Assembly: GCA_002342365.1 (NCBI GenBank)
Contig: DDPV01000029.1
Coordinates: 38,174-102,173, forward strand
Direction of reading: 5' to 3'
DNA length: 64,000 bases
From: Burkholderiales bacterium UBA2459
GTDB taxonomy: Bacteria > Pseudomonadota > Gammaproteobacteria > Burkholderiales > Burkholderiaceae_E
Part shown: positions 54,529 through 64,000 of the stretch, piece after piece
How positions within the stretch are numbered: position 1 is the first letter of the stretch
How the letters are laid out: every line of letters begins with the position of its first letter
Translations under genes and position numbers: made by a program
The notes under the pieces: model-generated
Told to the model about the DNA's origin: nothing
The model's database searches: none
The model's input: only the letters and a program-made list of their open reading frames with translations

Positions 54529-55902
54529 ATGAGTTTTGAAATGTTGGACGATGAGCCGGCACCGGAAGGCGCGGTCATCAAAGTGGTCGGCGTTGGCGGT
54601 GCGGGCGGCAACGCGGTCAATCACATGATTTCACGCGGGGTGCAAGGCGTTGAATTCATTGCAATGAACACCGACAAACAAGCGCTGATCAAATCGGGCG
54701 CTGCACACATCATACAGCTTGGCGAGGCTGGATTAGGTGCCGGTGCAAACCCGGAAGCAGGCCGAGATTCGGCGCGCGCACGCGAGCTGGAGATTCGAGC
54801 AGCGCTCGAGGGCGCCAACATGGTCTTTCTGACGGCAGGCATGGGCAAAGGCACCGGAACCGGCGCTTCCCCGGTGGTGGCATCGATTGCCAAAGACATG
54901 GGAATTCTGACCGTCGGTGTGGTCACCAAACCCTTCGATTTTGAAGGCTCCCGGAAAATGAAAGTGGCCGAAGCTGGGATCGACGCGCTGGTTGAGCATG
55001 TTGATTCGCTGATCGTTGTTTTGAATCAAAAGCTCTTTGAGGTGATGGACGAGGACGCGAGTCTGCAAGATGCCTTCAAGCAGGCCGATAATGTTTTGCA
55101 CAATGCTGTGGCTGGCATTGCCGAAATCATCAATGTTCCAGGTCTGGTCAACGTTGATTTCGCCGACGTGCGCACCGTGATGGCTGAGCAGGGCAAGGCC
55201 ATGATGGGTATTGGCGAATCGGCCGGGATGGATCGGGCACGTATTGCAGCCGAACAGGCTGTGGCTTCGCCTTTGCTCGACGGGGTTGACCTCAACGGTG
55301 CGCGCGGCGTGATCGTAAACATCACCGCCGCCCACAATCTCAAGCTTCGCGAAACCAACGAGGTGATTAACACCATCCGTGAGTTTTGTTCAGAGGACGC
55401 CACGATCATTCACGGCACCGTGTTTGACGACAACATGGGCGACAGCCTGAGGGTGACCGTGGTGGCAACCGGCATCGGTCGAAGTCGGGTGATGCCCAAG
55501 CCTCCGGTTCTTGTGAGTGCACCACTTGCTATACCGCGCACTGGGACCTACGACGCGCCGCTTGCCCCATCGCCGGCTGCATCCGCGGGCTTGATCGGAC
55601 AGGCTGCATCGCCTTCGCCCGCAGCAACGCCGAGCATGCCGTCGGCTTTTTCTTCGCCTTCTGTGCCATCACCTGCATTTCAGGCCGCCATGTCGACCCC
55701 GCCGACCCAGGCTGCAACAACGGCCATGGCTACAAGCGCCCAGTCAGCGCCGCAATCCCCCAATCCCTATGCGGGCAACCTCGATACGCCAACAGTGTGG
55801 CGTGACCCCAGGGCGGCGGCTTCGGCCAGAGTGGCTGCCTTGGAAGAAAGCGGGGTGGAGAAGCTCGATATTCCCGCGTTTTTAAGACGGCAAGCCGACT
55901 GA
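54529..55902 (+). CDS. ftsZ: cell division protein FtsZ
   Basis: A 457-residue tubulin-like GTPase forming the division ring. The nucleotide pocket includes [14 protein letters not shown] (about 20-33) and the tubulin signature [15 protein letters not shown] (about 104-118); the T7 loop is [11 protein letters not shown]. After about residue 320 comes a long Pro/Ala/Ser-rich linker, then the conserved C-terminal peptide [12 protein letters not shown] that binds FtsA. ATG 54529 has GGAGG at 54517-54521, 7 nt upstream; an upstream GTG frame start is rejected. The codons for the last residues are echoed by a 17-bp duplicate just after the stop. Confidence 0.98.
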   Translation: MSFEMLDDEPAPEGAVIKVVGVGGAGGNAVNHMISRGVQGVEFIAMNTDKQALIKSGAAHIIQLGEAGLGAGANPEAGRDSARARELEIRAALEGANMVFLTAGMGKGTGTGASPVVASIAKDMGILTVGVVTKPFDFEGSRKMKVAEAGIDALVEHVDSLIVVLNQKLFEVMDEDASLQDAFKQADNVLHNAVAGIAEIINVPGLVNVDFADVRTVMAEQGKAMMGIGESAGMDRARIAAEQAVASPLLDGVDLNGARGVIVNITAAHNLKLRETNEVINTIREFCSEDATIIHGTVFDDNMGDSLRVTVVATGIGRSRVMPKPPVLVSAPLAIPRTGTYDAPLAPSPAASAGLIGQAASPSPAATPSMPSAFSSPSVPSPAFQAAMSTPPTQAATTAMATSAQSAPQSPNPYAGNLDTPTVWRDPRAAASARVAALEESGVEKLDIPAFLRRQAD

Positions 55903-55920
55903 GTAAGACGGCAAGCCGAC
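55883..55920 (+). repeat. 17-bp direct repeat spanning the ftsZ stop
   Basis: TAAGACGGCAAGCCGAC occurs at 55883-55899 (encoding the last residues of FtsZ) and again at 55904-55920, 21 bp later, beyond the TGA. It looks like a recent 21-bp duplication that left the original stop intact. Confidence 0.8.
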
Positions 55921-56032
55921 GAAGCCCGTGATTTCAGGCCCTCATCAACCGGCTGATCCCATCGCCCAGGATCACGACCCGATCGCGCAGCGAGGCGGCG
56001 AGCTTTGGAACCCCACCCCAAAAGCTTGCCCG

Positions 56033-56057
56033 CCCGCTACCCGCAAAAAATAGCGGG
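56033..56057. terminator. hairpin between ftsZ and the peroxiredoxin gene
   Basis: CCCGCTA (56033-56039) and TAGCGGG (56051-56057) form a 7-bp stem around an 11-nt A-rich loop. No T tract follows on the plus strand, so it is only a candidate end for the dcw transcript. The rest of the 221-bp gap 55903-56123 shows no gene. Confidence 0.4.
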
Positions 56058-56123
56058 AGATGAGCCTTGCCGAACGCACCGAGCCGATAAACTCACAGGT
56101 TCTTAACCCCCACGGAGAACCCC

Positions 56124-56624
56124 ATGATCAAAGTCGGCGACCACCTGCCTGAAGCAACCCTTTATGAATTTTATGATGTTGAAGCCAACGGCTGCAGCGT
56201 TGGGCCCAACGCGTTCAAGACCAGTGATTTGGTCAAAGACAAGAAGATTGCCATCTTTGGCTTACCCGGCGCCTTCACCCCAACCTGCTCGGCACAACAT
56301 GTGCCGGGTTATGTCCGGCATGTCGACGATTTGAAAGCCAAAGGCGTGGATGAGATCTGGTGTGTGTCAGTCAACGACGCCTTTGTGATGGGAGCATGGG
56401 GCCGCGAGCAGCAGGCCGCAGGCAAAGTCCGCATGATGGCTGACGGCAGCGCGGAGCTCACCAAAGCAATGGGTCTTGAGTTTGACCTGACCGCGCGTGG
56501 CCTGGGACTTCGATGCCAGCGCTTTTCCATGGTCGTCGATCATGGCGTGGTGACGCATGTGAGTGTTGAAGATGCGGGCAAGTTCGAGGTGTCAAGCGCT
56601 GAGGCGATGCTTGCCCAGCTCTAA
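56124..56624 (+). CDS. peroxiredoxin, Prx5 type
   Basis: A 166-residue thiol peroxidase of the Prx5 subfamily, reducing peroxides with thiols. The active-site block is [19 protein letters not shown] (about 47-65) with the peroxidatic Cys in PTCS, then [17 protein letters not shown] and [15 protein letters not shown] near 130-144, a further Cys. ATG 56124 lies after CACGGAGAACCCC. The position between ftsZ and lpxC is common in betaproteobacteria and has no known functional reason. Confidence 0.93.
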   Translation: MIKVGDHLPEATLYEFYDVEANGCSVGPNAFKTSDLVKDKKIAIFGLPGAFTPTCSAQHVPGYVRHVDDLKAKGVDEIWCVSVNDAFVMGAWGREQQAAGKVRMMADGSAELTKAMGLEFDLTARGLGLRCQRFSMVVDHGVVTHVSVEDAGKFEVSSAEAMLAQL

Positions 56625-56694
56625 AGCCTTCCAAGCGCGGTTCGCTAAAGCCCCCCGAGCGCGGCTCGCGAGAGCTTCCCAAGCTCGGCTCAAC
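56623..56694. repeat. three 24-bp tandem repeats between peroxiredoxin gene and lpxC
   Basis: Units start at 56623 (AAAGCCTTCCAAGCGCGGTT...), 56647 and 56671, each 24 bp, with about 70-80 percent identity by eye. They begin at the last two bases of the peroxiredoxin stop codon and fill most of the gap before lpxC. Each unit has inner dyad symmetry (GAGCGCGGCTCGC), so the RNA could form small hairpins. Confidence 0.75.
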
Positions 56695-56722
56695 CGCCGG
56701 TGCTGACTCGCAGGAACAGCTG

Positions 56723-57649
56723 GTGCTAAGACAGCGCAGTTTGCGTGAGCCGGTGTGCACCACCGGCGTGGGTTTGCACAGCGGGCAACGCGTGCGGCTT
56801 TGCCTGCGTCCGGCACCGGTGGATAGCGGGATTGTCTTTTATCGCACCGATCTTGAACCAGTTGCGGCCATCGCGGCGCGAGCGCAGGCGGTGAATGACA
56901 CAAAAATGGCCTCAACCCTGACCGCTGCGCTTGGCGATGGCGATGTCGTGCGGGTGGCCACGGTTGAGCATTTGATGTCAGCACTCGCCGGCCTGGGAAT
57001 CGATAACTTGCGGGTTGAGGTTGATGCCGCTGAAATTCCGATCCTTGATGGATCTTCGGGGTCCTTTGTCTACTTGATCCGATCGGCCGGCGTGGTCGAG
57101 CAGGCGGCAGCCAAGCGCTTTGTCCGCGTGTTGAAGCCCGTGGAGGTGCGCGACGGCGATAAATGGGCGCGCCTTGAGCCCCACTTCGGCTTTAAGCTGA
57201 GATTTGGGATCGATTTTCAGCATCCGGCAATCGATACCACGGTGCAAGAGGTTGAAGTCGATTTTTCGCGGGACTCCTACGTTGATGCGGTTGCAAGGGC
57301 ACGCACCTTTGGCTTTGTGCGCGACATCGAAGGCTTGCGCGCTGCAGGCCTGGCCCAGGGCGGCAGCTTGGACAATGCGATCGTGATGGATGAGTTTCGC
57401 GTGCTCAACGACGAGGGTTTGCGCTCGGCCGATGAGTTTGTAAAACACAAGCTGCTTGATGCAATTGGCGATTTGTATTTGCTGGGCCGGCCCTTGCTCG
57501 CCGCCTATTCGGCCTATAAGTCGGGCCATGCCTTGAATAATCAGCTGTTGCGCAGCCTGCTTGAGCAGACGACGGCCTGGGAAGAAGTGCGCTTTGCCGA
57601 ACGCAGCAAAGCACCGTTGCAATACGCAAGGGACTGGGCTTACGCCTGA
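56723..57649 (+). CDS. lpxC: UDP-3-O-acyl-N-acetylglucosamine deacetylase
   Basis: A 308-residue zinc deacetylase, the committed step of lipid A synthesis. Seen: [18 protein letters not shown] (about 7-24), [17 protein letters not shown] with the zinc His near 79, [16 protein letters not shown], and the late [17 protein letters not shown] and [14 protein letters not shown] blocks carrying the other His/Asp ligands. GTG 56723 gives the normal N-terminus ([10 protein letters not shown]) and has AGGA at 56712-56715, 7 nt upstream; no ATG is available in frame. It is convergent with the DUF721 gene. Confidence 0.96.
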   Translation: MLRQRSLREPVCTTGVGLHSGQRVRLCLRPAPVDSGIVFYRTDLEPVAAIAARAQAVNDTKMASTLTAALGDGDVVRVATVEHLMSALAGLGIDNLRVEVDAAEIPILDGSSGSFVYLIRSAGVVEQAAAKRFVRVLKPVEVRDGDKWARLEPHFGFKLRFGIDFQHPAIDTTVQEVEVDFSRDSYVDAVARARTFGFVRDIEGLRAAGLAQGGSLDNAIVMDEFRVLNDEGLRSADEFVKHKLLDAIGDLYLLGRPLLAAYSAYKSGHALNNQLLRSLLEQTTAWEEVRFAERSKAPLQYARDWAYA

Positions 57650-57745
57650 CAGCAGGCTGCGCTCGACACCACATGCAAGGCCAGGCGAGAGGGCTAGGTC
57701 TGACACCGGGCAGCCCAGCGTCTTGAACCCGGTGAAGCTTGCGGT

Positions 57746-58216
57746 TTAGCCGGTTGGCTTGACCACGGTCTGCGTTTTGCGAGCGGCGCGCGCTAAGAGC
57801 CGCTTTACACTCGCCGAAAGCGCGGGAGGCAGCGATGCCTGCCGCAGCTCGCTCAAGGCCTCAAGGCCTGAAGCCGGCAGCGTTTTGCGATGCTGGGTGC
57901 CGGCACTTTGCGGGGGTTCGCGATAAGGCCTGGCCTTGATGCTGATGCTTTCGACCGACCAGCCCTGCGCACGCAAAAATCGAAGCAGCGAGGGCAATTG
58001 CTGGCGAAGCCGCGCAGCCATGGCGCCGCTGGCCATCAGCACCAGAACCTGTGATCGAAGGTTACACACCTCAAGCTTCAATCCGGTATGCGCTTGCAAT
58101 TGCGCCTGCAATAGGCTCAGGCTTTGCGCCTGCCTGAGGAGCATCGCGCCTTGGGGGTCAAGTTCGATCCAACTGAGCATCGCCCGGCTGGCGTTTTGCT
58201 TTGTGTTTGCCGTCAT
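57746..58216 (-). CDS. DUF721 / DciA-like protein
   Basis: A protein of about 156 residues resembling DUF721. The centre fits the KH-like fold of DciA, the ancestral loader of replicative helicase DnaB: a helical start, then LKLEVCNLRSQVLVLMASGAM and ARLRQQLPSLLRFLRAQGWSVESISIKARP (read in parts, about 47-107). The C-terminus is basic (VKRLLARAARKTQ). ATG at 58216 is taken as start; a GTG seven codons earlier is possible. It lies opposite to lpxC and secA, which flank it. The DciA link is by family resemblance only. Confidence 0.75.
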   Translation of the reverse strand: MTANTKQNASRAMLSWIELDPQGAMLLRQAQSLSLLQAQLQAHTGLKLEVCNLRSQVLVLMASGAMAARLRQQLPSLLRFLRAQGWSVESISIKARPYREPPQSAGTQHRKTLPASGLEALSELRQASLPPALSASVKRLLARAARKTQTVVKPTG

Positions 58217-58274
58217 AAAGTGCTTCGAGGGTAGCACGCCGGCGCATGCGGTTTGGGGCTGAGGGAAAAGTTCG

Positions 58275-61130
58275 ATGCGCCAAACTGTTAAACTCGCGCC
58301 GATGTTTCAAGGGCTACTTACCAAGATTTTTGGCAGTCGCAACCAGCGTCTGCTCAAGCAATACCAGCAGGTGGTTGCTCGGGTTAACGCGTTTGAACCC
58401 GCGCTCAAAACGCTCACTGACGAGGCGCTCAGCGGCAAAACCGCCCAATTCAGGCAGCGACTCGGTCAGGGCGAGAGCCTCGATGCACTGTTGCCGGAGG
58501 CTTTTGCGGTTTGCCGCGAGGCGAGCAGCAGGGTCATGGGCATGCGCCACTTTGATGTGCAACTGCTCGGTGGCATGGTCTTGCACCACGGCAAGATTGC
58601 CGAAATGCGCACGGGCGAAGGCAAAACCCTGATGGCCACGCTGCCCGCTTATTTGAATGCCCTCCTCGGACAGGGCGTGCACGTGGTGACCGTCAACGAC
58701 TACCTGGCTGCCCGCGACGCGGAATGGATGGGAAGGCTTTATCGCTTCCTGGGTCTGAGCGTGGGAGTCATCGTCTCGCAGCAAGAAAACGCTGCCAAGC
58801 GCGATGCCTATGCGGCCGATATCACTTATGGAACCAATAACGAATACGGCTTTGACTACTTGCGCGACAACATGGAGTACGCGGTGGGCGACCGTCGGCA
58901 GCGCAAACTCGCTTTTGCCATCGTGGATGAGGTTGATTCGATTCTGATCGACGAAGCAAGAACGCCGCTCATTATTTCTGGACAGGCTGACGATCAAACC
59001 GGCCTTTACACCGTGTTGAACCAGGTGCCGCCTTTGCTCAGACGCATGGCTCATGAGCCCAAGCCGCAGGAGCCGGAACCAGAGGGCGACTATTGGGTGG
59101 ATCTGAAATCCTTTGCGGTGCATTTGTCTGAGCAAGGCCATGAGCATGCCGAGCAAATCCTGAATCGGATGGGTTTGTTGCCTGAGGGCGCATCGCTGTA
59201 CGACGCAGCACATATCGCCTTAATGCACCATCTGATGGCGGCTTTGCGCGCTCACAGCCTTTATGTGATCGATCAGCACTACGTGGTGCAAAACCGCGAA
59301 GTGATTATCGTGGATGAATTCACCGGCCGCTTGATGCAGGGCAGACGCTGGTCCGACGGTCTGCACCAGGCGATCGAGGCCAAGGAGGCGGTGCCAATTC
59401 AGCCAGAAAACCAGACGCTGGCTTCGATTACCTTCCAGAACTATTTTCGCATGTACGGCAAGCTGTCGGGCATGACCGGCACGGCCGACACCGAGGCTTA
59501 CGAGTTTCAGGAAATCTACGGCCTGGAAACCGTGGTCGTTCCGACGCACCGACCCATGATTCGCGACGACCGACAGGATCAGGTGTTTCGAACAGCGCGC
59601 GAGAAGTACCAAGCCATACTGAGCGATATAAGCGATTGCCACAAGCGCGGGCAACCGGTGCTGGTTGGAACCACCTCGATTGAAAACTCCGAGCTGCTCT
59701 CAGCATTGCTGAGCAAGGAGAAACTGCCCCACCAGGTACTCAACGCCAAGCAGCATGCGCGCGAAGCGGAGATTGTTGCCCAAGCGGGAAGGCCGGGCGT
59801 GATCACCATCGCGACCAACATGGCTGGCCGCGGCACCGATATCGTGCTGGGGGGCAATGTTGAAAAACAAGTCGGATTTCTTGAGGCTGACGCCGCCATC
59901 GAAGCCGCACAAAAGCAGGCGCAAATCAATGCGCTGCGCGGTGAATGGCAGTCCTTGCACGATAAAGTGATTGCCGAAGGCGGTTTGCACATCATCGGCA
60001 CCGAAAGGCACGAATCGCGGCGCATCGATAATCAGCTGCGTGGCCGATCCGGGCGACAGGGCGATCCGGGAAGCTCGCGTTTTTACTTGTCGATGGAAGA
60101 TCCGCTGCTGAAGATCTTCGCCGGCGATCGCCTGATGGCGATCATGGACAAATTGAAGCTGCCCGACGGGGAGGCCATCGAAGCCGGCATGGTGTCGCGC
60201 TCCATCGAGTCTGCTCAGCGCAAAGTTGAGGCGCGCAACTTCGATATTCGCAAACAGCTGCTTGAATACGATGATGTGGCCAACGATCAGCGGCGCATCA
60301 TTTATAAGGATCGTAACGAAATACTCGATGCTGCCGATGTGCGTGAACGCATCGATACGCTGCGCAGGCAGGTGCTTGAAGCGCTCTTTCGCGACCATGT
60401 CCCGCAGGATTCGATGGAGGAGCAATGGGATCTTGAGGCCTTGCAGTCCACGCTCGCCAACGACTGGCAGCTGCAGGCCGAACTCAGGCAGTGGGCTGCA
60501 CAGCAAGGGGATGCTGACGATGAAGCCTTGCTTGCCAAGCTGATCGAATCGTCCGATCAGGCTTATCAGGCAAAGCTCGATGCCGCGGGCCCGGAGGCTT
60601 TTTCAGCGTTTGAGAAAACCGTGCTGTTGCAAGCGATCGACAATCATTGGCGCGATCATCTGGCCACGCTCGATTATCTTCGCCAAGGTATTCATTTGCG
60701 GGGTTATGCGCAAAAAAATCCCAAGCAGGAATACAAGCGCGAAGCCTTCGAACTCTTTGCAAGCCTGCAAACCCGTATCCGCGCAGATGTGGTCAAGCTG
60801 CTGATGACAGTCACCATCGCATCACCCGAGCAGGTCGAAGCCGCTCAGGTGATGCAAGCGCAACAGCAAGCGGGTTTGCAAATCAAACTGATTCATCACG
60901 ATGCCGAGGCGGCTGGCATGGGTTTGCAGGCGGCCAGCGCAGCAGCCGACGGTGGTCTTGCCGACCCGCAAACGCTGGCTCTGGCAGCACAACAGCTCCC
61001 TGTCTCGGGCCAGGACAGTGCCCCGGCCCAGCAACCTTTGCGACGCTTTGGGGAAAAAATCGGCCGCAACGACCCCTGTCCATGTGGATCGGGCAAGAAG
61101 TACAAACTTTGTCATGGCCGGGTGGCCTGA
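58275..61130 (+). CDS. secA: protein translocase ATPase SecA
   Basis: A 951-residue motor driving Sec-dependent export. Seen: [17 protein letters not shown] at about 14-30, Walker [12 protein letters not shown] (about 112-122), [19 protein letters not shown] (about 218-236), [16 protein letters not shown] (about 514-529) and [17 protein letters not shown]. The C-terminal SEC-C zinc site is [14 protein letters not shown], also the SecB-binding end. ATG 58275 has GAGGGA at 58261-58266, 8 nt upstream. ATG 58302 would start at the usual family N-terminus but lacks a ribosome-binding site; the difference is nine residues. Confidence 0.97.
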   Translation: MRQTVKLAPMFQGLLTKIFGSRNQRLLKQYQQVVARVNAFEPALKTLTDEALSGKTAQFRQRLGQGESLDALLPEAFAVCREASSRVMGMRHFDVQLLGGMVLHHGKIAEMRTGEGKTLMATLPAYLNALLGQGVHVVTVNDYLAARDAEWMGRLYRFLGLSVGVIVSQQENAAKRDAYAADITYGTNNEYGFDYLRDNMEYAVGDRRQRKLAFAIVDEVDSILIDEARTPLIISGQADDQTGLYTVLNQVPPLLRRMAHEPKPQEPEPEGDYWVDLKSFAVHLSEQGHEHAEQILNRMGLLPEGASLYDAAHIALMHHLMAALRAHSLYVIDQHYVVQNREVIIVDEFTGRLMQGRRWSDGLHQAIEAKEAVPIQPENQTLASITFQNYFRMYGKLSGMTGTADTEAYEFQEIYGLETVVVPTHRPMIRDDRQDQVFRTAREKYQAILSDISDCHKRGQPVLVGTTSIENSELLSALLSKEKLPHQVLNAKQHAREAEIVAQAGRPGVITIATNMAGRGTDIVLGGNVEKQVGFLEADAAIEAAQKQAQINALRGEWQSLHDKVIAEGGLHIIGTERHESRRIDNQLRGRSGRQGDPGSSRFYLSMEDPLLKIFAGDRLMAIMDKLKLPDGEAIEAGMVSRSIESAQRKVEARNFDIRKQLLEYDDVANDQRRIIYKDRNEILDAADVRERIDTLRRQVLEALFRDHVPQDSMEEQWDLEALQSTLANDWQLQAELRQWAAQQGDADDEALLAKLIESSDQAYQAKLDAAGPEAFSAFEKTVLLQAIDNHWRDHLATLDYLRQGIHLRGYAQKNPKQEYKREAFELFASLQTRIRADVVKLLMTVTIASPEQVEAAQVMQAQQQAGLQIKLIHHDAEAAGMGLQAASAAADGGLADPQTLALAAQQLPVSGQDSAPAQQPLRRFGEKIGRNDPCPCGSGKKYKLCHGRVA

Positions 61131-61174
61131 GACAGACCCGCGCGGGTCCTTGGTAAGCAAAGGAGATCTCTGCA

Positions 61175-62422
61175 ATGGCAGCTGGACTGCATGCTCCCAA
61201 CCCGGATGACTTACTGCCGGTTGCCGGGCTGCGCATTGGTACGGCAAAGGCCGGGATACGAAAGCCCGGTAAGCGCGATCTCTTGGTGTTGCAATTCGAT
61301 CCTGGCTCAGTCGCTGCCGGTGTTTTCACGCGCAACCGCTTTTGCGCTGCTCCGGTTCATGTTTGTCGCAAGCACCTTGCGTTGAGCCAAGGCGCGATAC
61401 GCGCTCTGGTGGTCAACACGGGCAATGCCAATGCGGGCACCGGCGAATCGGGTGTGCTCCATGCCCAAGAAACCTGCGACCATTTGGCCTCGATGCTTGG
61501 GCTGCCGGCAACGCAGGTGTTGCCGTTTTCAACCGGCGTGATTCTTGAACCTTTGCCGATCGATCGGCTGCTTGCCGGACTGCCACAGGCGCTTGAGGCT
61601 GCACGAGCGGGTGAGGAAGGCTGGCTCGAAGCCGCTCAGGCGATCATGACCACCGACACGCTGCCCAAGGCTTCATCGATTGCGGTGCAGGCGGGCAACA
61701 CGCGCTATCACATCACCGGTATTGCCAAGGGTGCCGGGATGATTCGCCCCAATATGGCAACCATGCTCGCTGTGCTGGCTTGTGATGCACCGATTGCGCC
61801 TGAGTTGCTTGCGCGCTGGTTGCAAGACATCAATGCGCTGAGCTTTAACCGCATTACCGTCGATGGCGACACCTCGACCAACGACTCGTTTTTGCTGGTG
61901 TCGACCGGTGCCAAGGCGTCAAGCAACGGCGCGCCGATCGATCACGACGCGCACCCGGATGCGGCAGCGCTGAAAGAGGCCATGACAGCGCTTGCGCAGC
62001 AATTGGCGCAGGCGATTGTGCGTGATGGCGAGGGCGCTACAAAATTTATTACTGTTGAGGTTGATCATGCCGCAAGCGAGGCCGAAGCGGTGCAGGTGGC
62101 CTATGCAGTAGCGCACTCGCCGCTGATAAAAACCGCTTTTTTCGCCTCCGATCCCAATCTTGGTCGCATACTTTGCGCGGTGGGCTATGCCGGGATCGAC
62201 GACCTCGATGTGCAAAAGGTCGATCTGTACCTGGATGCGGTGCATGTGGCCACGCAAGGCGGACGCCATCCCGCGTACCGCGAGGAAGACGGCCAGGCGG
62301 TGATGAAAAAGCAAGACATCACAGTGCGTGTTGTGCTTGGAAGAGGCAAGGCCCAGTGCCGAGTCTGGACCTGCGATTTTTCACACGATTACGTCTCGAT
62401 CAATGCCGACTACCGGTCTTAA
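61175..62422 (+). CDS. argJ: bifunctional ornithine acetyltransferase / N-acetylglutamate synthase
   Basis: A 415-residue ArgJ, transferring acetyl from N-acetylornithine to glutamate in arginine synthesis. It is made as one chain that cuts itself at the conserved Ala-Thr: [19 protein letters not shown] at about 180-198 contains this MAT-ML nucleophile site. Other marks are NTGNANAGTG (about 83-92), TTDTLPKA and [15 protein letters not shown] near 61160 precedes ATG 61175 by about 10 nt. It follows secA by 44 nt and its end overlaps the DUF815 gene. Confidence 0.96.
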   Translation: MAAGLHAPNPDDLLPVAGLRIGTAKAGIRKPGKRDLLVLQFDPGSVAAGVFTRNRFCAAPVHVCRKHLALSQGAIRALVVNTGNANAGTGESGVLHAQETCDHLASMLGLPATQVLPFSTGVILEPLPIDRLLAGLPQALEAARAGEEGWLEAAQAIMTTDTLPKASSIAVQAGNTRYHITGIAKGAGMIRPNMATMLAVLACDAPIAPELLARWLQDINALSFNRITVDGDTSTNDSFLLVSTGAKASSNGAPIDHDAHPDAAALKEAMTALAQQLAQAIVRDGEGATKFITVEVDHAASEAEAVQVAYAVAHSPLIKTAFFASDPNLGRILCAVGYAGIDDLDVQKVDLYLDAVHVATQGGRHPAYREEDGQAVMKKQDITVRVVLGRGKAQCRVWTCDFSHDYVSINADYRS

Positions 62423-63431
62423 GGCGAAAGCGGCCCGGTCGGGCAGGCGCCTCGAGCGCGAAACGCTTGTCCCTCAAGGCCAGGAGCCGCTGGCGCAACC
62501 GGGGGCGCTTGACCCGTTGGCGCCACCTGCACTGATGATTCCGGCTACGCTTGTCAATCAATTGCAAGCGCTGATCACGCAGCTGAGCGATCTGATGCCG
62601 CAGGTCCGAAGCCCGGATTGGGACGCTTCGGTCGCTTTTCGCTGGCGACGCCGGCCAAGCGCGCTTGGTGTGCAGGCCTGGCTCGCGCCGGTTCGGCATC
62701 GTTCTGCGCTAAGCCTTGATGACTTGCAGCATATTGATGATCAAAAGCAGACTCTGGTTCGAAACACCCGTCAGTTCGTTGAGGGCCGGGCCGCCAACAA
62801 CGTCTTGCTGACCGGTTCACGCGGCACCGGCAAAAGTTCGGTGATCAAGGCCTTGCTCAACGCCTTTCACAGCCAGGGTTTGCGCATGATCGAGGTTGAC
62901 AAGGCCGATCTGGTCGATCTTCCCGATATCGTTGAGCTGGTGGCTGAACGCCCCGAGCGCTTTGTGATTTTTTGCGACGATCTGTCTTTTGAAGCGGGCG
63001 AAGGCGCGTACAAGGCCTTGAAGACGGTGCTGGATGGTTCGATTGCCGCGCAGTCCGACAACGTGCTGGTGTATGCCACCTCGAACCGTCGTCATTTGAT
63101 GCCCGAGTTCATGCGCGAAAACCTCGAGACGCGCTACGGCGACGAGGGCGAAATCCACCCCGGGGAAACCGTCGAGGAAAAAATTTCGCTCTCCGAGCGC
63201 TTTGGCTTATGGGTGCCTTTTTACCCCTTCAGTCAGGACCACTATTTGCATGTGGTGGCGCATTGGATGGGGCAGCTTGGCGCAAGCCCTGCTCAGATCG
63301 ACAAGGCCCGGGGCGATGCGCTGCGCTTTGCTCTGGAGCGTGGCTCGCGCTCGGGGCGGGTGGCCTGGCAGTTTGCAAAGGACTGGATCGGTCAGCATGG
63401 TCATCGACGTCGCAGCCGGCGTTCTGATTAA
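62403..63431 (+). CDS. DUF815 AAA-type ATPase
   Basis: A protein of about 342 residues with an AAA-like ATPase domain of the DUF815 family. Walker A is [17 protein letters not shown] (about 136-152) and Walker [11 protein letters not shown] (about 188-197), followed by [14 protein letters not shown], a sensor-like region, and [21 protein letters not shown]. The function of the family is not established. ATG 62403 overlaps argJ by 20 nt; the family-like part starts near [10 protein letters not shown] (ATG 62535, 298 residues), so the first ~44 residues may be untranslated. It ends within the overlapping Nudix gene. Confidence 0.85.
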   Translation: MPTTGLKAKAARSGRRLERETLVPQGQEPLAQPGALDPLAPPALMIPATLVNQLQALITQLSDLMPQVRSPDWDASVAFRWRRRPSALGVQAWLAPVRHRSALSLDDLQHIDDQKQTLVRNTRQFVEGRAANNVLLTGSRGTGKSSVIKALLNAFHSQGLRMIEVDKADLVDLPDIVELVAERPERFVIFCDDLSFEAGEGAYKALKTVLDGSIAAQSDNVLVYATSNRRHLMPEFMRENLETRYGDEGEIHPGETVEEKISLSERFGLWVPFYPFSQDHYLHVVAHWMGQLGASPAQIDKARGDALRFALERGSRSGRVAWQFAKDWIGQHGHRRRSRRSD

Positions 63432-64000
63432 CCCCCAGGGCAAAGTCTTGCTGGCGCAACGCCCACAAGGCAAGGTCTACGCGGGTTGGTGGGAAGTTCC
63501 AGGGGGCAAGTTTGAGCCCGGCGAAGATGCGCATCAGGCGCTTGCTCGCGAATTGCAGGAAGAGCTTGGCCTTCAGATTCAATCCTCAAGTGCATGGTGT
63601 GTATGCGAATATGAATACCCGCACGGGCATGTGCGCTTGCACTTTCGCAGGCTCTGGCACTGGCAGGGCGAGCCGCTGGCGCTGGAATCTCAGGCGCTGG
63701 TCTGGATTGATCCCACAAGCACGTTTGAAAGCAGGGTTTCGCCTATGCTGCCTGCGACCGAACCCTTGATCGCCTGGCTTGCCCTGCCGCCATCGATGGG
63801 CGGCTCAGACCCGCGTATTGAGCAGATCGACTGGCTCGACGCCGACGATCTTGAGCAGGGCAGATCGATGATCGAGGCGCGGTCTGCAACAAGCCTCAAA
63901 CCGGTTTACTTGAGGCTCGGTGAGCAATACCTCGATGTGATTCGCCTGGCCGCTCAGGATTGGCTGGGATCGTCGCTTGACAGCGCCTCGCCGGACACGC
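63397..64000 (+). CDS. Nudix (MutT-like) hydrolase with C-terminal extension (partial, 3' end beyond window)
   Basis: Open frame from ATG 63397 to the right edge, 201 codons. The N-terminal ~130 residues form a MutT-type Nudix domain: [19 protein letters not shown], then WWEVPGGKFEPGE and ARELQEELGL (the GX5EX7REXXEEXG box, about 36-59). MutT removes 8-oxo-dGTP. After about residue 135 an extra region begins (LIAWLALPPSMGG, then SLKPVYLRLGEQYLDVI); betaproteobacterial MutT homologues are often fused to a thiamine-phosphate-synthase-like domain, which this could be, but it is cut off. It overlaps the DUF815 gene by 35 nt. Confidence 0.85.
   Translation, partial: MVIDVAAGVLINPQGKVLLAQRPQGKVYAGWWEVPGGKFEPGEDAHQALARELQEELGLQIQSSSAWCVCEYEYPHGHVRLHFRRLWHWQGEPLALESQALVWIDPTSTFESRVSPMLPATEPLIAWLALPPSMGGSDPRIEQIDWLDADDLEQGRSMIEARSATSLKPVYLRLGEQYLDVIRLAAQDWLGSSLDSASPDT

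Noticed and set aside
56033..56057. Intrinsic terminator of the dcw cluster
   Set aside because: The stem is sound but no U tract follows on the plus strand, so I list it only as a candidate hairpin and not as a proven terminator.
58314..59213. 299-codon minus-strand open frame opposite secA
   Set aside because: Antisense to the SecA motor domain, whose motifs are intact; no independent support.

Overview
The window reads as a contiguous chromosomal segment of a betaproteobacterium, most likely Burkholderiales. The family cannot be fixed by eye. The evidence is gene order and protein character: uvrA divergent from an MFS gene followed by ssb; fmdB-type gene, DUF502 gene, aspS and nudB in a row; rnpB just upstream of mraZ; a complete dcw cluster ending in ftsZ; then peroxiredoxin, lpxC, a DUF721/DciA-type gene, secA, argJ, a DUF815 ATPase and a mutT-like gene. 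Coding density is high, base composition is moderately GC-rich, and no insertion sequence, prophage, CRISPR array, tRNA or rRNA was seen. The only transcription-regulator gene recognised is mraZ.

Layout. 1-11 kb: methionine salvage (mtnA, cut by the left edge), hslR, a MaoC-like gene, an unrecognised helical protein, uvrA, an MFS transporter, ssb, an FmdB-type zinc-ribbon protein, a DUF502 membrane protein, aspS (with residues typical of a non-discriminating enzyme) and nudB. 11-18 kb: a tightly coupled five-gene operon built on the Lhr/ligase-associated DNA-repair module (MBL-fold exonuclease, ATP-dependent ligase, DEXH helicase, PdeM phosphoesterase), with a DUF429-like, predicted RNase H-fold protein inserted between ligase and helicase. 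18-28 kb: sppA, a HAD phosphatase and an HpcH/HpaI aldolase on the minus strand, divergent from a sugar-type ABC importer with a Tat-type binding protein; then a 2-hydroxyacid dehydrogenase and an SDR overlapping by 4 nt. 28-37 kb: queC, a YciA-type thioesterase, an Atm1-type ABC exporter, a tartrate/D-malate-type dehydrogenase and glycerate 2-kinase pair, pyrC with an internal insertion, a DUF3025 gene and a denD-like dehydrogenase. 37.3-37.75 kb: RNase P RNA. 37.8-55.9 kb: the dcw cluster behind a promoter overlapped by four 10-bp MraZ boxes: mraZ, rsmH, ftsL, ftsI, murE, murF, mraY, murD, ftsW, murG, murC, ddlB, ftsQ, ftsA, ftsZ. Most junctions overlap by 1-8 nt. 56-64 kb: peroxiredoxin, lpxC, DUF721 (opposite strand), secA, argJ, DUF815 ATPase and a Nudix gene cut by the right edge.

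How the genes work together. The dcw block supplies lipid II synthesis and the divisome, and secA and lpxC serve the envelope. The Lhr operon looks like a self-contained DNA end-processing and ligation unit. The importer, aldolase, HAD phosphatase, hydroxyacid dehydrogenase, SDR, tartrate-type dehydrogenase, glycerate kinase and DenD homologue together suggest use of small hydroxy acids or sugar acids, but no substrate can be named from sequence alone.

The most noteworthy items are the DUF429-like gene inside the Lhr repair operon, a roughly 42-residue insertion in PyrC, and several short in-phase tandem repeats (15, 24, 27 and 42 bp periods) in or beside housekeeping genes. All coordinates, motifs and repeats come from reading the sequence. 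No database search or structure prediction was run.
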